A stretch of 46,939 nucleotides of DNA from Candidatus Latescibacterota bacterium (GCA_011772205.1 WVZY01000020.1:94441-141379); one strand, 5' to 3'; counted from the stretch's first letter, positions 35,988 through 43,831 are shown. Made by a program: numbers and translations. Notes: generated from the letters alone by a model not told the origin.

Positions 35988-36926
35988 TCAAGTCATCCTC
36001 TGGCGTTTTCCGAGATAAGCGGTGAGCGCCTGGTCAAACGGCGTGTCGGTCATGAGGAGGTTGTAATCGATCTGGTGAGCCCTGCAGCCCCTGTTGAGCT
36101 TGTCGATCCAATCGCCAACCTGCTTCGAATAATGCTCTTTGATGAATGCTGGCTCCACTCGGATCTTTTTCCCCGTTTCCAAATCTCGGAATTCAACCTC
36201 ATCGCGATACTCCAGATCGAGCTCCTGGCGGTCAAGAACATGAAACACGATGACCTCGTGGTTCCGGTGGCGGAAATGCTTCAGTCCCATCAATACCTCG
36301 GCGGGATCGTCCATGAGATCGGATATCAAGATCACGAGTCCCCGGCGCGTCACCCGTTCGGCGATGTCGTGCAGTGCAGGGCTGATTCGAGTCTTTTCTC
36401 CAGGAGTAAGCCGATCGAGGTTTGTTAGGAGATAAAAGAGATGTTTGCGCACTGAACGATGCGGGATGAGTGTTCGAATCTTATCGTCGAACAAACACAG
36501 GCCGACGGCATCTTGCTGCCGCACCATGAGGTACGAAAGACTTGCGCTTAGAAGGCTTCCGTAAGTGAGCTTATCAATTTCTGGCATCCCTCCCCCACCC
36601 CGAGAAGCCGGCGAGGAAAAACCCATGGAGCCGCTCTTGTCGAGCAGGATCGTCGCGCGGAGATTCGTTTCTTCTTCATAAACCTTTATATAGAATCGGT
36701 CCGTTTTCCCGTAGGCCTTCCAATCGAAATCCCTGATACTATCCCCCTGCATGTACTGTCGGTACTCGGCGAACTCGACGGAGAAACCGTGGTAAGGACT
36801 TCGATGCAATCCGGCGATGTAGCCCTCGACGATGAGCCGGGCTTTGAGTTCCATGTTTCCCAATCGGCTGACCACAGTTGGATCGAGAAACCTCGTGATT
36901 TCGCCTTTCTGGTGAAGCTTTGGCAA
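35988..36926 (-). CDS. DUF58 domain protein (von Willebrand-like)
   Basis: The protein is 312 residues. The DUF58 signature is clear: FAEYRQYMQGDSIRDFDWKA followed by the degenerate von Willebrand segment LLDKSGSM (about residues 92-99) and LVILISDLMDD. Such proteins act together with MoxR AAA ATPases; the exact task is not settled. It is cytoplasmic, with no membrane helix. The start is TTG at 36924-36926, two bases after the moxR stop, with AAGGA six bases upstream. A glycine-rich insertion (ASRGGGGMPE) interrupts the region after the metal-site motif. The 87 bases between its stop and the BatA-like gene show nothing. Confidence 0.9.
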   Translation of the reverse strand: MPKLHQKGEITRFLDPTVVSRLGNMELKARLIVEGYIAGLHRSPYHGFSVEFAEYRQYMQGDSIRDFDWKAYGKTDRFYIKVYEEETNLRATILLDKSGSMGFSSPASRGGGGMPEIDKLTYGSLLSASLSYLMVRQQDAVGLCLFDDKIRTLIPHRSVRKHLFYLLTNLDRLTPGEKTRISPALHDIAERVTRRGLVILISDLMDDPAEVLMGLKHFRHRNHEVIVFHVLDRQELDLEYRDEVEFRDLETGKKIRVEPAFIKEHYSKQVGDWIDKLNRGCRAHQIDYNLLMTDTPFDQALTAYLGKRQRMT

Positions 36927-36928
36927 TT

Positions 36929-37924
36929 CTATTCCTTTACTTCGCCCAATAGCAACCGGATGAGTTCGTCCGTTGAAATCCCATCGGCATCGGCATTGAA
37001 GTTCGTCACGATTCTGTGCCTGAGCACAGGGTGAGCAATCGCGCGCACATCATCACAGCTTGGCGTGGGCCGCCCGTCCATTATCGCCCGCACCTTGCTT
37101 CCCAGGATGAGATGCTGCCCGGCACGCGGACCCGCGCCCCAGCTCACATATTCTTTTACCTGTCCGATCGAGCCGTCACGTGTCGCCCGCACTAACTTAA
37201 TTGCGTATCCGAGCACATGCTTCGATATGGGTACCTTTTTGATCAGCGATTGAAACTGCAGGATATCCCCTGCTCTGAGAACGACCGTCGGTTCCTCGAA
37301 CAACCTGGATGTTGTCGTTTCAACGATTTCCAGTTCTTCCGGCTCGCTTGGGTAATCCACATTGATATGAAACATAAAGCGATCCAGTTGGGCCTCGGGC
37401 AACGGATAGGTGCCTTCTTGCTCAATAGGATTTTGGGTAGCAAGAACGAAGAAAGGGAGCTCGAGATCGAATGTCCGGCCGCCCGCCGTTACCTGATGTT
37501 CCTGCATCGCCTGGAGCAGTGCAGACTGGGTTTTTGGCGGCGTGCGATTGATCTCATCGGCAAGGATTACATTGGCAAAGACGGGCCCTTTGATGAATCG
37601 AAATTCCCTTTTCCCCGTACCTGCCTCCTCTTCCAAGATGTCGGTTCCGGTGATATCGGATGGCATCAGATCCGGCGTGAACTGGATCCTCGAAAACTTG
37701 AGATCCAGTGCCTTGGCGACGGTGGAAATTAGCAGCGTCTTCGCCAAACCGGGAACTCCAACCAGAAGACAGTGGCCGCCGGAAAAAAGGGCGATCATCA
37801 GCTCCTCTATCACCTGTTGCTGCCCGACGATGACCTTTCCGATTTCCTGTTTGAGGGATTGGTACGCCTCGTGAACTCTCCTCACCTCACCAAGGGCTCC
37901 GGACGGTGTTTGCTCATTTGTCAT
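36929..37924 (-). CDS. MoxR-family AAA+ ATPase
   Basis: The protein is 331 residues. Walker A is GVPGLAKT (56-63), Walker B is VILADEINR (119-127) and the sensor motif is ATQNP (162-166). These are the standard MoxR features, along with KTQSALLQAMQE and the helical lid at the C-terminus. MoxR ATPases are thought to act as chaperones that load metal ions or cofactors or mature partner complexes, working with vWA proteins such as the two encoded downstream. It starts the operon; AAGG lies five bases before the ATG. Its upstream region is shared with the divergent selenoprotein gene. Confidence 0.94.
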   Translation of the reverse strand: MTNEQTPSGALGEVRRVHEAYQSLKQEIGKVIVGQQQVIEELMIALFSGGHCLLVGVPGLAKTLLISTVAKALDLKFSRIQFTPDLMPSDITGTDILEEEAGTGKREFRFIKGPVFANVILADEINRTPPKTQSALLQAMQEHQVTAGGRTFDLELPFFVLATQNPIEQEGTYPLPEAQLDRFMFHINVDYPSEPEELEIVETTTSRLFEEPTVVLRAGDILQFQSLIKKVPISKHVLGYAIKLVRATRDGSIGQVKEYVSWGAGPRAGQHLILGSKVRAIMDGRPTPSCDDVRAIAHPVLRHRIVTNFNADADGISTDELIRLLLGEVKE

Positions 37925-38030
37925 TGGAACCTTTCTGTTTGATTGTCAAAGGATTTGCCGGTTTCCAGCCTCGTTCCGGCGAGCTGGTCGTTTGCCATTT
38001 TCGAGGCGCTGGGGGACTATTTTTCGTCGC

Positions 38031-38059
38031 TTGATTCCCCAGTCCATATAGGATATATC
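38031..38059 (+). promoter_or_regulatory. Candidate sigma-70-type promoter for the selenoprotein gene
   Basis: TTGATT at 38031-38036 is followed after 17 bases by TATATC at 38054-38059. Each hexamer matches the vegetative consensus at four of six positions, with ideal spacing. It points toward the gene starting at 38217, leaving a leader of about 150 bases. The assignment rests on motif match alone. Confidence 0.3.
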
Positions 38060-38216
38060 CCAATCATACATTATACTACCCCAATGCCAAAAGGTTTGCT
38101 TAAATACCTGCAAGCGTGAGTTGTGCGTCTCTATGCGCCTCATACCGAACTGATGCTCGAAAAGCTTGCTGCCAAGCCACGGCGCATCCGCCATCAGCCT
38201 TGAAAGGAGGCGAACG

Positions 38217-38432
38217 ATGAGCGACAGGGTGTTGATCTTTGGAAAGGCCACTTGACCTTATACGACTGCGGCCCGTGAGGATTACGCAAAGCGAGATGTA
38301 TCTCATGAATACAAAGATGTAAAGGCCGATCCATCCGCTCTGCAGGAAATGCTCAGATTCAGCGGTGGAAAGCGCCTGGTCCCCGTTATCGTAGAAGCAG
38401 GCAAGATCACTATCGGATTTGGAGGCACCTGA
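38217..38432 (+). CDS. Glutaredoxin-like selenoprotein (UXX-star type), TGA read as selenocysteine
   Basis: ATG 38217 has AAGGAGG six bases upstream. The frame reads 12 codons to an in-frame TGA at 38253-38255, then runs open to a second TGA at 38430-38432, giving 71 residues if the first TGA is selenocysteine. The product has a thioredoxin-fold layout: strand VLIFGK, then T-U-P-Y-T in place of the glutaredoxin C-P-Y-C motif, helix TAAREDYAKR, strand YKDVKAD, the cis-proline segment RLVPVIVEAG and the end KITIGFGGT. These features match a known small family in which the first redox residue is Sec or Cys. Continued protein-like sequence after the TGA argues against a stop or pseudogene. Selenium-insertion genes (selA, selB, selC, selD) are not in the window but are predicted elsewhere. 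It is probably a cytoplasmic thiol/selenol redox protein. Confidence 0.85.
38256..38290 (+). promoter_or_regulatory. Candidate bacterial SECIS element just after the UGA
   Basis: Bacterial selenocysteine insertion needs a hairpin immediately downstream of UGA, with a GU in the apical loop bound by SelB. Here GCG(G)CC and GG(AUUA)CGC can pair around a loop CGUGA, placing GU about 20 bases after the UGA. The stem is short and imperfect, so the exact fold is tentative; position and loop content fit the known type. Confidence 0.45.
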
Positions 38433-38443
38433 GCAGTATGATA

Positions 38444-38460
38444 CCTCGCCGGGGGCGAGG
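38444..38460 (+). other. Strong GC hairpin after the selenoprotein gene
   Basis: CCTCGCC and GGCGAGG form a perfect seven-pair stem around a GGG loop, 12 bases after the selenoprotein stop. No T-run follows, so it is not a classic intrinsic terminator. It may protect the mRNA end or aid termination. Confidence 0.5.
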
Positions 38461-38490
38461 CCCGCATTTCCATTGATTTCAAAATGGACG

Positions 38491-38545
38491 CTGGAAGAGA
38501 TACAACGACACTCTAAACGGTCCAACTTAACACTATCTCTTCCAG
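38491..38545. repeat. Perfect 12-bp inverted repeat beside the DnaA-box cluster
   Basis: CTGGAAGAGATA at 38491-38502 is exactly complementary to TATCTCTTCCAG at 38534-38545, with a 31-base loop. It lies between the selenoprotein gene and the DnaA-box-like cluster and has no T-run, so a protein-binding dyad is as likely as a hairpin. Confidence 0.6.
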
Positions 38546-38573
38546 GCGGTTACGAAAAGAAATTCGCCAATTT

Positions 38574-38693
38574 TGTGGACAATAGTCGAGGGGCCCCCTG
38601 GGGAGAAGCACATAATCTATTGTTATAAAATAAAATAGGGTTTTCCACAAACGCTGGTGAGTTATTCACAATTAATCTCGCGCTTGTGGATAA
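38574..38693. other. Cluster of four DnaA-box-like 9-mers with AT-rich stretch (possible origin-type region)
   Basis: Four sites fit the DnaA-box pattern TTATCCACA. TTGTCCACA is read on the minus strand at 38574-38582; TTTTCCACA is at 38641-38649 and TTATTCACA at 38662-38670. An exact TTATCCACA is on the minus strand at 38685-38693. An AT-rich stretch (38611-38637) lies between the first and second boxes. Clustered boxes with an AT-rich segment near parAB are typical of replication origins. Against this, genes on both sides run leftward, which suggests that the main origin is to the right of the window. A secondary DnaA-binding or titration site is the main alternative. Confidence 0.55.
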
Positions 38694-38724
38694 CCTGGAC
38701 TGGCCGGCGCCTTAACATCAAGAA

Positions 38725-38762
38725 AACAGGCCTCCGACCCGGAATCGGAAGCCTGTTGTTTT
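38725..38762. terminator. Bidirectional intrinsic terminator downstream of the bactofilin gene
   Basis: AACAGGC and TCCGA pair with TCGGA and GCCTGTT (one C/A mismatch in the middle) around a seven-base loop. TTTT follows closely on the plus strand, and TTTTCTT follows on the minus strand. It sits 23 bases beyond the bactofilin stop and would end the leftward partition operon; on the plus strand it would stop transcription coming from the selenoprotein gene. Confidence 0.8.
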
Positions 38763-38784
38763 CTCCCAAACCTGTGCTGGTAAC

Positions 38785-39219
38785 CTACCGAGGAGCCACT
38801 TTTTCTTTTTCGGGTTCCTTTTTCTGCCATGGCTGCTCGGAGACGGCAACCGATGGTGCTTTTTCCTGGGTGCCCATTTTGCAGGTACCTTCGAAAAAGA
38901 CGCCTTCATCGATCACGAGGCGTGCGGTCTGGATATCCCCTTCCACGTGGGATCCCGATTGAAGCTCAATCTTATTCGATGCATGGATGTTTCCAACAAG
39001 TTTCCCGCCGATGACGGCGTTCTTGACCTTCGCCTCTGCTTTCACAAGGCCGGACTTGCCGATGATCAGCGTCTCCGGACAGTTGATTTGCCCGTCGAAG
39101 CTTCCATCGATACGGATCGTCCCCTTGAGCTCGATATCTCCTTTTACTTTGCAACCCTGACCAAGTATGGAATTCAGGCTGCCTTCACCCGCTGTGCTTC
39201 CAGGATCTTTCCCAAACAT
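38785..39219 (-). CDS. Bactofilin (polymer-forming cytoskeletal protein)
   Basis: The protein is 144 residues. The central 95 residues form the bactofilin beta-helix, built from short repeating rungs: CKVKGDIELKGTIRIDGSFD, INCPETLIIGKSGLV, then AVIGGKLVGNIHASNKIELQ and HVEGDIQTARLVIDEGVFFE. Bactofilins polymerise without nucleotide and act as scaffolds for cell-shape enzymes or for the ParABS machinery. Both tails are unstructured; the C-terminal one is charged (KKEPEKEKV). GGAGG lies six bases before the ATG. The gene is followed by a strong terminator and directly follows an M23 endopeptidase gene, a pairing known from several phyla where the bactofilin positions the enzyme. Confidence 0.92.
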   Translation of the reverse strand: MFGKDPGSTAGEGSLNSILGQGCKVKGDIELKGTIRIDGSFDGQINCPETLIIGKSGLVKAEAKVKNAVIGGKLVGNIHASNKIELQSGSHVEGDIQTARLVIDEGVFFEGTCKMGTQEKAPSVAVSEQPWQKKEPEKEKVAPR

Positions 39220-39311
39220 ATTGCTCCTCCTCTAAAGGTTTCCGGATCTCCGCACGCAACGACTCCAAATGCTAACTCAAACAATAGTAAACGAATATGG
39301 CCAGCTGAACA

Positions 39312-40121
39312 TCAGTCCAGGAGATAATTATTAGGATCCTTGGGAACGCCGTTCTCTCTGATTTCAAAATGAAGATGCGGGGCCGTGCTTTTACCAGTAT
39401 TCCCCACAAAAGCGATTATCTGGCCTCTGGCGACCCTGTCTCCATTCTTTACCAAATTTCGGGCGTTATGTCCATACAATGTATAAATTCCGAAGCCGTG
39501 ATCAATCACGACCATGTACCCATACGTATCATCCCAAGCATCGGTGACAACAATTCCTTCAGCGCTCGCTCGAATGGGGGTATTTCTTCGAGCTGCAATA
39601 TCTATGCCCGGGTGGTAATCGGCGCTTTTCTCCCCTCCGGTGGTGTGGAACCCCCGCGTCACATACCCCTTGACAGGCCATAGAGTTGGGAATGCTTTGA
39701 GCATCGCTTTTTGTTCTTCTTCTCCCACGCCTTCTTCCTCTTGGAATTCCTGGATGGCAGGAGATTTGACAATTGGTGAAAGGCTTGCCACCAGGATGCT
39801 GTCTTCAGGAGTCAGATTGATACCGAGCATCTTCTTGATTTGGATGCTCATCGCCTGAAGCCTGACAAGCTCACCGCGAAGAGAATCCACCTGAGCGCTT
39901 TGGCGGAGCAACCGCTGGTTTTGGGATTCGAGATTGGCTGCCCTTTTGGAATGCCTGAGAACGCTTCCGTATGTGACGATAAATATGGAAATGACGAGCA
40001 AAGCAATTCCAGTGAGAACCAAAAATGTATACAGCAGCCTGTAGGACAGCTGGTACTGCCTTGTTCTCGAATCGTCATGCGGGACCAATATGATGCTCAA
40101 AGTCTTTTTCATTCGTTGCAT
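39312..40121 (-). CDS. Membrane-anchored M23 (LytM) peptidoglycan endopeptidase
   Basis: The protein is 269 residues with one membrane helix at about 29-52, a short coiled coil (60-97) and a C-terminal M23 domain (about 148-266). Unlike the EnvC-like protein elsewhere in the window, all zinc residues are present: H170 and D174 in HPGID, H249 and H251 in HLHFE. It should therefore cut peptide cross-links in the periplasm. It lies between parB and the bactofilin gene on the same strand. By analogy with bactofilin-M23 pairs studied in other bacteria it may be placed by the bactofilin to shape the wall; this is inference. Confidence 0.9.
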   Translation of the reverse strand: MQRMKKTLSIILVPHDDSRTRQYQLSYRLLYTFLVLTGIALLVISIFIVTYGSVLRHSKRAANLESQNQRLLRQSAQVDSLRGELVRLQAMSIQIKKMLGINLTPEDSILVASLSPIVKSPAIQEFQEEEGVGEEEQKAMLKAFPTLWPVKGYVTRGFHTTGGEKSADYHPGIDIAARRNTPIRASAEGIVVTDAWDDTYGYMVVIDHGFGIYTLYGHNARNLVKNGDRVARGQIIAFVGNTGKSTAPHLHFEIRENGVPKDPNNYLLD

Positions 40122-40151
40122 GACTCACACATCCCACGGATTCACTGCACT

Positions 40152-41012
40152 TCACCGCGGTAATGGAATGTTCATGAGAGCACTAAGCCGTTCAAAATCT
40201 TCGTGACTGTAGAACTCAATGATCATCTTCCCCTTGCCGCCCCGTTTCTCTTCTATCTTTACGCGTGTTGCTAGATGCTGTGAGATCGCATTCTCGAGGA
40301 AGGTGATGTGAGGTGGTTTTTCCTTATTTTGTTTTTCGGTTCGCTTTCCGCCTTTTCCGATGCCCGCTCTCTTCTCCGCCTCGCGAACACTGAGCTTGGA
40401 TGCGATGATTCGCTTCGCAAGCGCCCGTCGCTCCGCAGCGCTGGGCAACGCCAGGATCGCGCGGGCGTGTCCCTCCGTGATTTTGTTCTCCGCGAGAAGC
40501 GTCTGAATATCCTCTGGAAGATTGAGAAGCCTCATTGTATTGGCAACGGAACTTCTATCCTTCCCGATCATCGCAGCAAGCTCCTCCTGAGACAGGCCGA
40601 AAGATTCTACGAGTACCTTGTAGGCGTTGGCCACATCCAGCGGATTCAAGTTCTCACGCTGGAGGTTTTCCACCAATGCAAGCCGGAGTGAGTCGGCGTC
40701 CGCTACGGCTTTGACGATTGCCGGTACCGTGGCAACGCCTGCCATACGCGCCGCCATCAACCGGCGCTCTCCCATTACAAGCTCGAATCGGGTTCCCTTT
40801 TTTCGCACGACGACCGGCTGCAAGAGCCCGTCTTTCTGGATGCTCTGAGTGAGCCCGTCGATGGCTTCCCGATCGAAGTGCTTCCTCGGTTGGAGGGGAT
40901 TGCTGCTGATTTCTCCAACGGGCACGTACACGATTTTCTCGCCGCTCACCGACTCCATAACTGATTGTGGTATAAGAGCTTCCAGCCCTTTGCCCAACGC
41001 TCTCTTAGGCAC
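40152..41012 (-). CDS. parB: Chromosome-partitioning protein ParB
   Basis: The protein is 286 residues. The N-terminus [13 protein letters not shown] is the family's ParA-stimulating segment. The CTP-binding region has LQPRKHFD and [12 protein letters not shown]. The helix-turn-helix contains [20 protein letters not shown], and the C-terminus forms the dimer domain. ParB binds parS sites and slides on DNA as a CTP-gated clamp. It starts at GTG 41010-41012, overlapping the parA stop by eight bases. Two parS-like sites are in this window downstream of rsmG. Confidence 0.95.
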   Translation of the reverse strand: MPKRALGKGLEALIPQSVMESVSGEKIVYVPVGEISSNPLQPRKHFDREAIDGLTQSIQKDGLLQPVVVRKKGTRFELVMGERRLMAARMAGVATVPAIVKAVADADSLRLALVENLQRENLNPLDVANAYKVLVESFGLSQEELAAMIGKDRSSVANTMRLLNLPEDIQTLLAENKITEGHARAILALPSAAERRALAKRIIASKLSVREAEKRAGIGKGGKRTEKQNKEKPPHITFLENAISQHLATRVKIEEKRGGKGKMIIEFYSHEDFERLSALMNIPLPR

Positions 41013-41865
41013 TATGAATCACCTCTCTTGCAAGCTTCAAATAGCTCTGCGCTCCTTGGCATTGTATGTCGTACAACAAAATCGGTTTGCCGAAGCTGGG
41101 GGATTCGCTGAGTTTTACATTTCTCGGAATAATCGTGTTGTATACCTTGTCGCCGAAATAGGAGATGGTTTCCTGTGCGACCTGACTGGACAGGTTGAGG
41201 CGCCGGTCGAACATCGTGAGCAGCACGCCTTCGATATTCAGATCTGGATTCAATGTGGATTGCACGAGCCTCACCGTACCCAGAAGTTGACCGAGACCTT
41301 CGAGCGCATAATACTCGCACTGCACAGGGATGAGGACCGAATCCGCAGCCGTAAGCGTGTTCACCGTGAGTAGCCCGAGGCTGGGAGGGCAGTCGATGAC
41401 GACATACTCGTATTCAGTTCTGATCTGTTCCAGCGCCCTCTTGAGTTTTGATTCCCTCGCGATTTGCGGGACCAGTTCTATCTCTGCTCCCGTTAATCGT
41501 TCATTCGACGGGAGAAGAAAAAGATGAGGAAGAGCGGTATTGATGACCGTCTCCTCAATCAGCGTCTCATCGAGGAGCACATCATAGACAGTCAGTTCCA
41601 GCTCATTCTTGTCGATTCCAAGGCCCGAGGTTGCGTTTGCTTGAGGATCCATATCCACGAGGAGTGTCTTCTTCTCGGCGACTGCAAGACTCGCGCACAA
41701 ATTGATCGCTGTGGTGGTTTTTCCAACACCACCCTTTTGATTCGCGATGGCGATGATCTTCCCTTTGTGATTTGCCACAGGTTTTTCCTGGGTTGGCGTT
41801 TCCTCTTCCGCAGGAGAAATCACTGCAGCTGCTATCTCTGCTTTCTTCCGGGTACTCGACTCCAT
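41005..41865 (-). CDS. parA: Chromosome-partitioning ATPase ParA (Soj)
   Basis: This is a Walker-type ATPase that drives origin segregation with ParB. The deviant Walker A is KGGVGKTTT, Walker B-like segments are [12 protein letters not shown] and [10 protein letters not shown], and the C-terminal part has the usual [20 protein letters not shown] 41865 is used, giving 286 residues with a 33-residue N-terminal extension before the ATPase core (rich in Glu, Thr and Ala). ATG 41901 is in frame and would add 12 residues, but another protein-like frame runs over that stretch. It overlaps parB by eight bases. A palindromic repeat element lies upstream. Confidence 0.95.
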   Translation of the reverse strand: MESSTRKKAEIAAAVISPAEEETPTQEKPVANHKGKIIAIANQKGGVGKTTTAINLCASLAVAEKKTLLVDMDPQANATSGLGIDKNELELTVYDVLLDETLIEETVINTALPHLFLLPSNERLTGAEIELVPQIARESKLKRALEQIRTEYEYVVIDCPPSLGLLTVNTLTAADSVLIPVQCEYYALEGLGQLLGTVRLVQSTLNPDLNIEGVLLTMFDRRLNLSSQVAQETISYFGDKVYNTIIPRNVKLSESPSFGKPILLYDIQCQGAQSYLKLAREVIHSA

Positions 41866-42027
41866 CTCCTCAACCTTTTTGCTCCGCCAAGGGGAATTCA
41901 TTCAAAAGGATCATTCCTTCATTCGTCAACAGGTATTTGTCTTTAATCCCGAACTGCCCGCTCGAGGTACATTCGATATGTCCGGCAAGCTCCTCGTGGG
42001 CGACGCCTCCTTTGCACGGAGCGCGCA

Positions 42028-42141
42028 GGGAGGCTCTGCGTGGGGGACGACCCGTTACGCGGAGCGAGCGAGGATCCTCCGCCGCAGGCGAGAAGCCCGC
42101 GCGAGGCAGGAGCGTGGTGAGGAACCCTCGCAGAGCCTCCC
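42028..42141. repeat. Short palindromic mobile-like element, copy B
   Basis: The element is 114 bases, bounded by the perfect 13-bp inverted repeat GGGAGGCTCTGCG (42028-42040) and CGCAGAGCCTCCC (42129-42141). Read on the minus strand it closely matches the 113-base copy at 5940-6052. It lies in the 347-bp gap between the beta-helix lipoprotein and parA. No reading frame in it is convincing. The rest of this gap holds a short protein-like frame on the minus strand (see findings). Confidence 0.8.
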
Positions 42142-42212
42142 CCGACCAGTCTCACCTGCCGATGGCGGGCAGCCGAGCGAAACGGATGCAGGTCGGCGTT
42201 GCATACACTATC

Positions 42213-43490
42213 TTACGGCCATGTATCGAGCCACTTCCAGAATCTCACGACCGTGTTGATCTGCGATGGCGCGTCTCGCCAGTCAAAAATCGTTTGATCG
42301 ATGATGAGCGAATCCGTAGTTAGCCAATAGTTATCTTCAGCATTGATTTCCGGCAGATTACCTATGAATCCCAATTCTAGTCGCATGTTACGGCGTCTCG
42401 CCGGATCGGCTACAAGAAGTTCATTCGCATAAATAGCATTCTGGTTGATCACCGGATATACGGCATGCACCAGGTAAATGCCGTGCGAATTATTCCAGGT
42501 GATATCGTTTCCGTTGATGCTGAACGGCACCGTCCCATCCGGATCGTTGATATCGATTTTGACCCCCGCCTGACCGTTGAACTTGATCTCGCTGTTACCG
42601 ATGTGAACGCTATCAGGTTTCGTAGCAATGCTTTCGACAGTGATGCCATTCCCCTGGTTATCGTTCACGACGCAACCCACCAGCACCAGATATCCTGCGG
42701 ACCCGTGCAGGATGCCCTCTTGCTGGCTGAACAATAGCTGGCAGTGATCGAGCCGAGCTGAAGCGCCGCTCGTTAATTTTATGTTGTTGATGCCGTGTGT
42801 AATGCGCGTATAAACCATATCTACAGATCCCGGAGTAGCATGGGAGTCCGCATCGCTCGATACAAGGAATCCTTCCCAGAAACCCCTCTCGGGCTCCCGG
42901 TGATTCGGCTTGAAAACGACTAAATCCGAAGCCGTCCCAACAGCTTCCATCGTTCCTGCAACATCAAATGTGAGATTTTCCGGGACATATATCGTCACAC
43001 CTTCTTCTATTCGAAATGTTGAGAGCCACGGCACAGCCAATCTTGGTGGGGACCCTGGAGTCGTGAGGACAACCGGGTTAAAGGATGCTTCCCATGTGCC
43101 ATTAAGGTTGATGCCGCTAAATGGAAAGCCCACCGTCATCGTTTCCATAATGGACCGAGTGGATTGCCCGTCGCTCACACTAACCCAGATCGTATCAAGC
43201 CCGACGGTGTTCGGCACCGTCCATGTCATTTGGGGATCCCCCTGGTCACCTGGATCCAGGCTGCCTCGTGACACCTGCCAAGTGACATCGAGGAGATCAT
43301 CGTCAGGATCACTGACCGACACGGTGAGTTCCTGGATGGTGCCTCTGGGTACAGCTGCTTTCGTAAAGGTGAATACAATCTCAGGGGGCTGATTGGGCCC
43401 GACGATAACTCCGTCGTCTTCCGAGCAACTCCAAAAAGAAAATAACACTATGAAAAACAACAAGATCGCTATGGAGCGGTTCTGATTCAT
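42213..43490 (-). CDS. Lipoprotein with Ig-like domain and right-handed beta-helix
   Basis: The protein is 425 residues. The signal peptide ends in the lipobox FSFWSC (cysteine near residue 22). An immunoglobulin/PKD-like domain follows (about 35-125: PPEIVFTFT, VSVSDPDDDLLDVTWQVSRG). From about residue 150 the protein has parallel beta-helix rungs (NLTFDVAGTMEAVGTASDLV, SARLDHCQLLFSQQEGILHG, GITVESIATKPDSVHIGNSE). Such helices are common in carbohydrate-active or adhesive surface proteins, but no catalytic residues can be assigned. GGAGG lies before the ATG. Its place between rsmG and parA is unusual, because these are normally adjacent. Confidence 0.8.
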   Translation of the reverse strand: MNQNRSIAILLFFIVLFSFWSCSEDDGVIVGPNQPPEIVFTFTKAAVPRGTIQELTVSVSDPDDDLLDVTWQVSRGSLDPGDQGDPQMTWTVPNTVGLDTIWVSVSDGQSTRSIMETMTVGFPFSGINLNGTWEASFNPVVLTTPGSPPRLAVPWLSTFRIEEGVTIYVPENLTFDVAGTMEAVGTASDLVVFKPNHREPERGFWEGFLVSSDADSHATPGSVDMVYTRITHGINNIKLTSGASARLDHCQLLFSQQEGILHGSAGYLVLVGCVVNDNQGNGITVESIATKPDSVHIGNSEIKFNGQAGVKIDINDPDGTVPFSINGNDITWNNSHGIYLVHAVYPVINQNAIYANELLVADPARRRNMRLELGFIGNLPEINAEDNYWLTTDSLIIDQTIFDWRDAPSQINTVVRFWKWLDTWP

Positions 43491-43667
43491 ATCCCCTCCT
43501 AATCAAGCTGGGTATCCGTGCTCCGGTGGGGCATTCAGCCTGGAGACTACTCTTAACATACAATTATGCGCAAGCTTTTTATGGGCATCTCCGATACTGC
43601 GACAGATGCCGCGTCCTTGCGTTCCGCCTCCATCAAAAATCACGCAAAACGCTACAGCTCGCTCGCC

Positions 43668-43683
43668 CGTTCCACGTGAAACT
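43668..43683. other. parS-like ParB-binding site (site 1, weaker)
   Basis: CGTTCCACGTGAAACT matches the bacterial parS consensus TGTTTCACGTGAAACA at 13 of 16 positions, with the inner CACGTGAAAC kept. It lies in the gap between rsmG and the beta-helix lipoprotein, 112 bases from a stronger site. Confidence 0.7.
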
Positions 43684-43794
43684 ACTGCGCAATTTCAGCA
43701 TAATCCGTTATTTATAAAAGAATTAAGAGCTTTTCAGACCAAGAGGGGAGGTTCTCCGCGACTCACCTTAGGAGTTAAAATCTGCGAAAGTGCC

Positions 43795-43810
43795 TGTTTC
43801 ACGTGAAACC
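43795..43810. other. parS ParB-binding site (site 2, near-perfect)
   Basis: TGTTTCACGTGAAACC matches the parS consensus at 15 of 16 positions. It lies 22 bases downstream of the rsmG stop, close to parAB, which is where parS sites are usually found. Confidence 0.9.
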
Positions 43811-43831
43811 GATAGATACGGCCGTTCGCTC

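Noticed and set aside
38217-38432. Reading the glutaredoxin-like gene as a pseudogene with a stop mutation
   Set aside because: The TGA falls exactly at the redox position and all the rest of the frame is intact, which is far better explained by selenocysteine.
38100-38525. Open frame of 141 codons on the minus strand over the selenoprotein gene
   Set aside because: The plus-strand selenoprotein frame has a ribosome binding site and a conserved fold pattern; the minus frame has neither.
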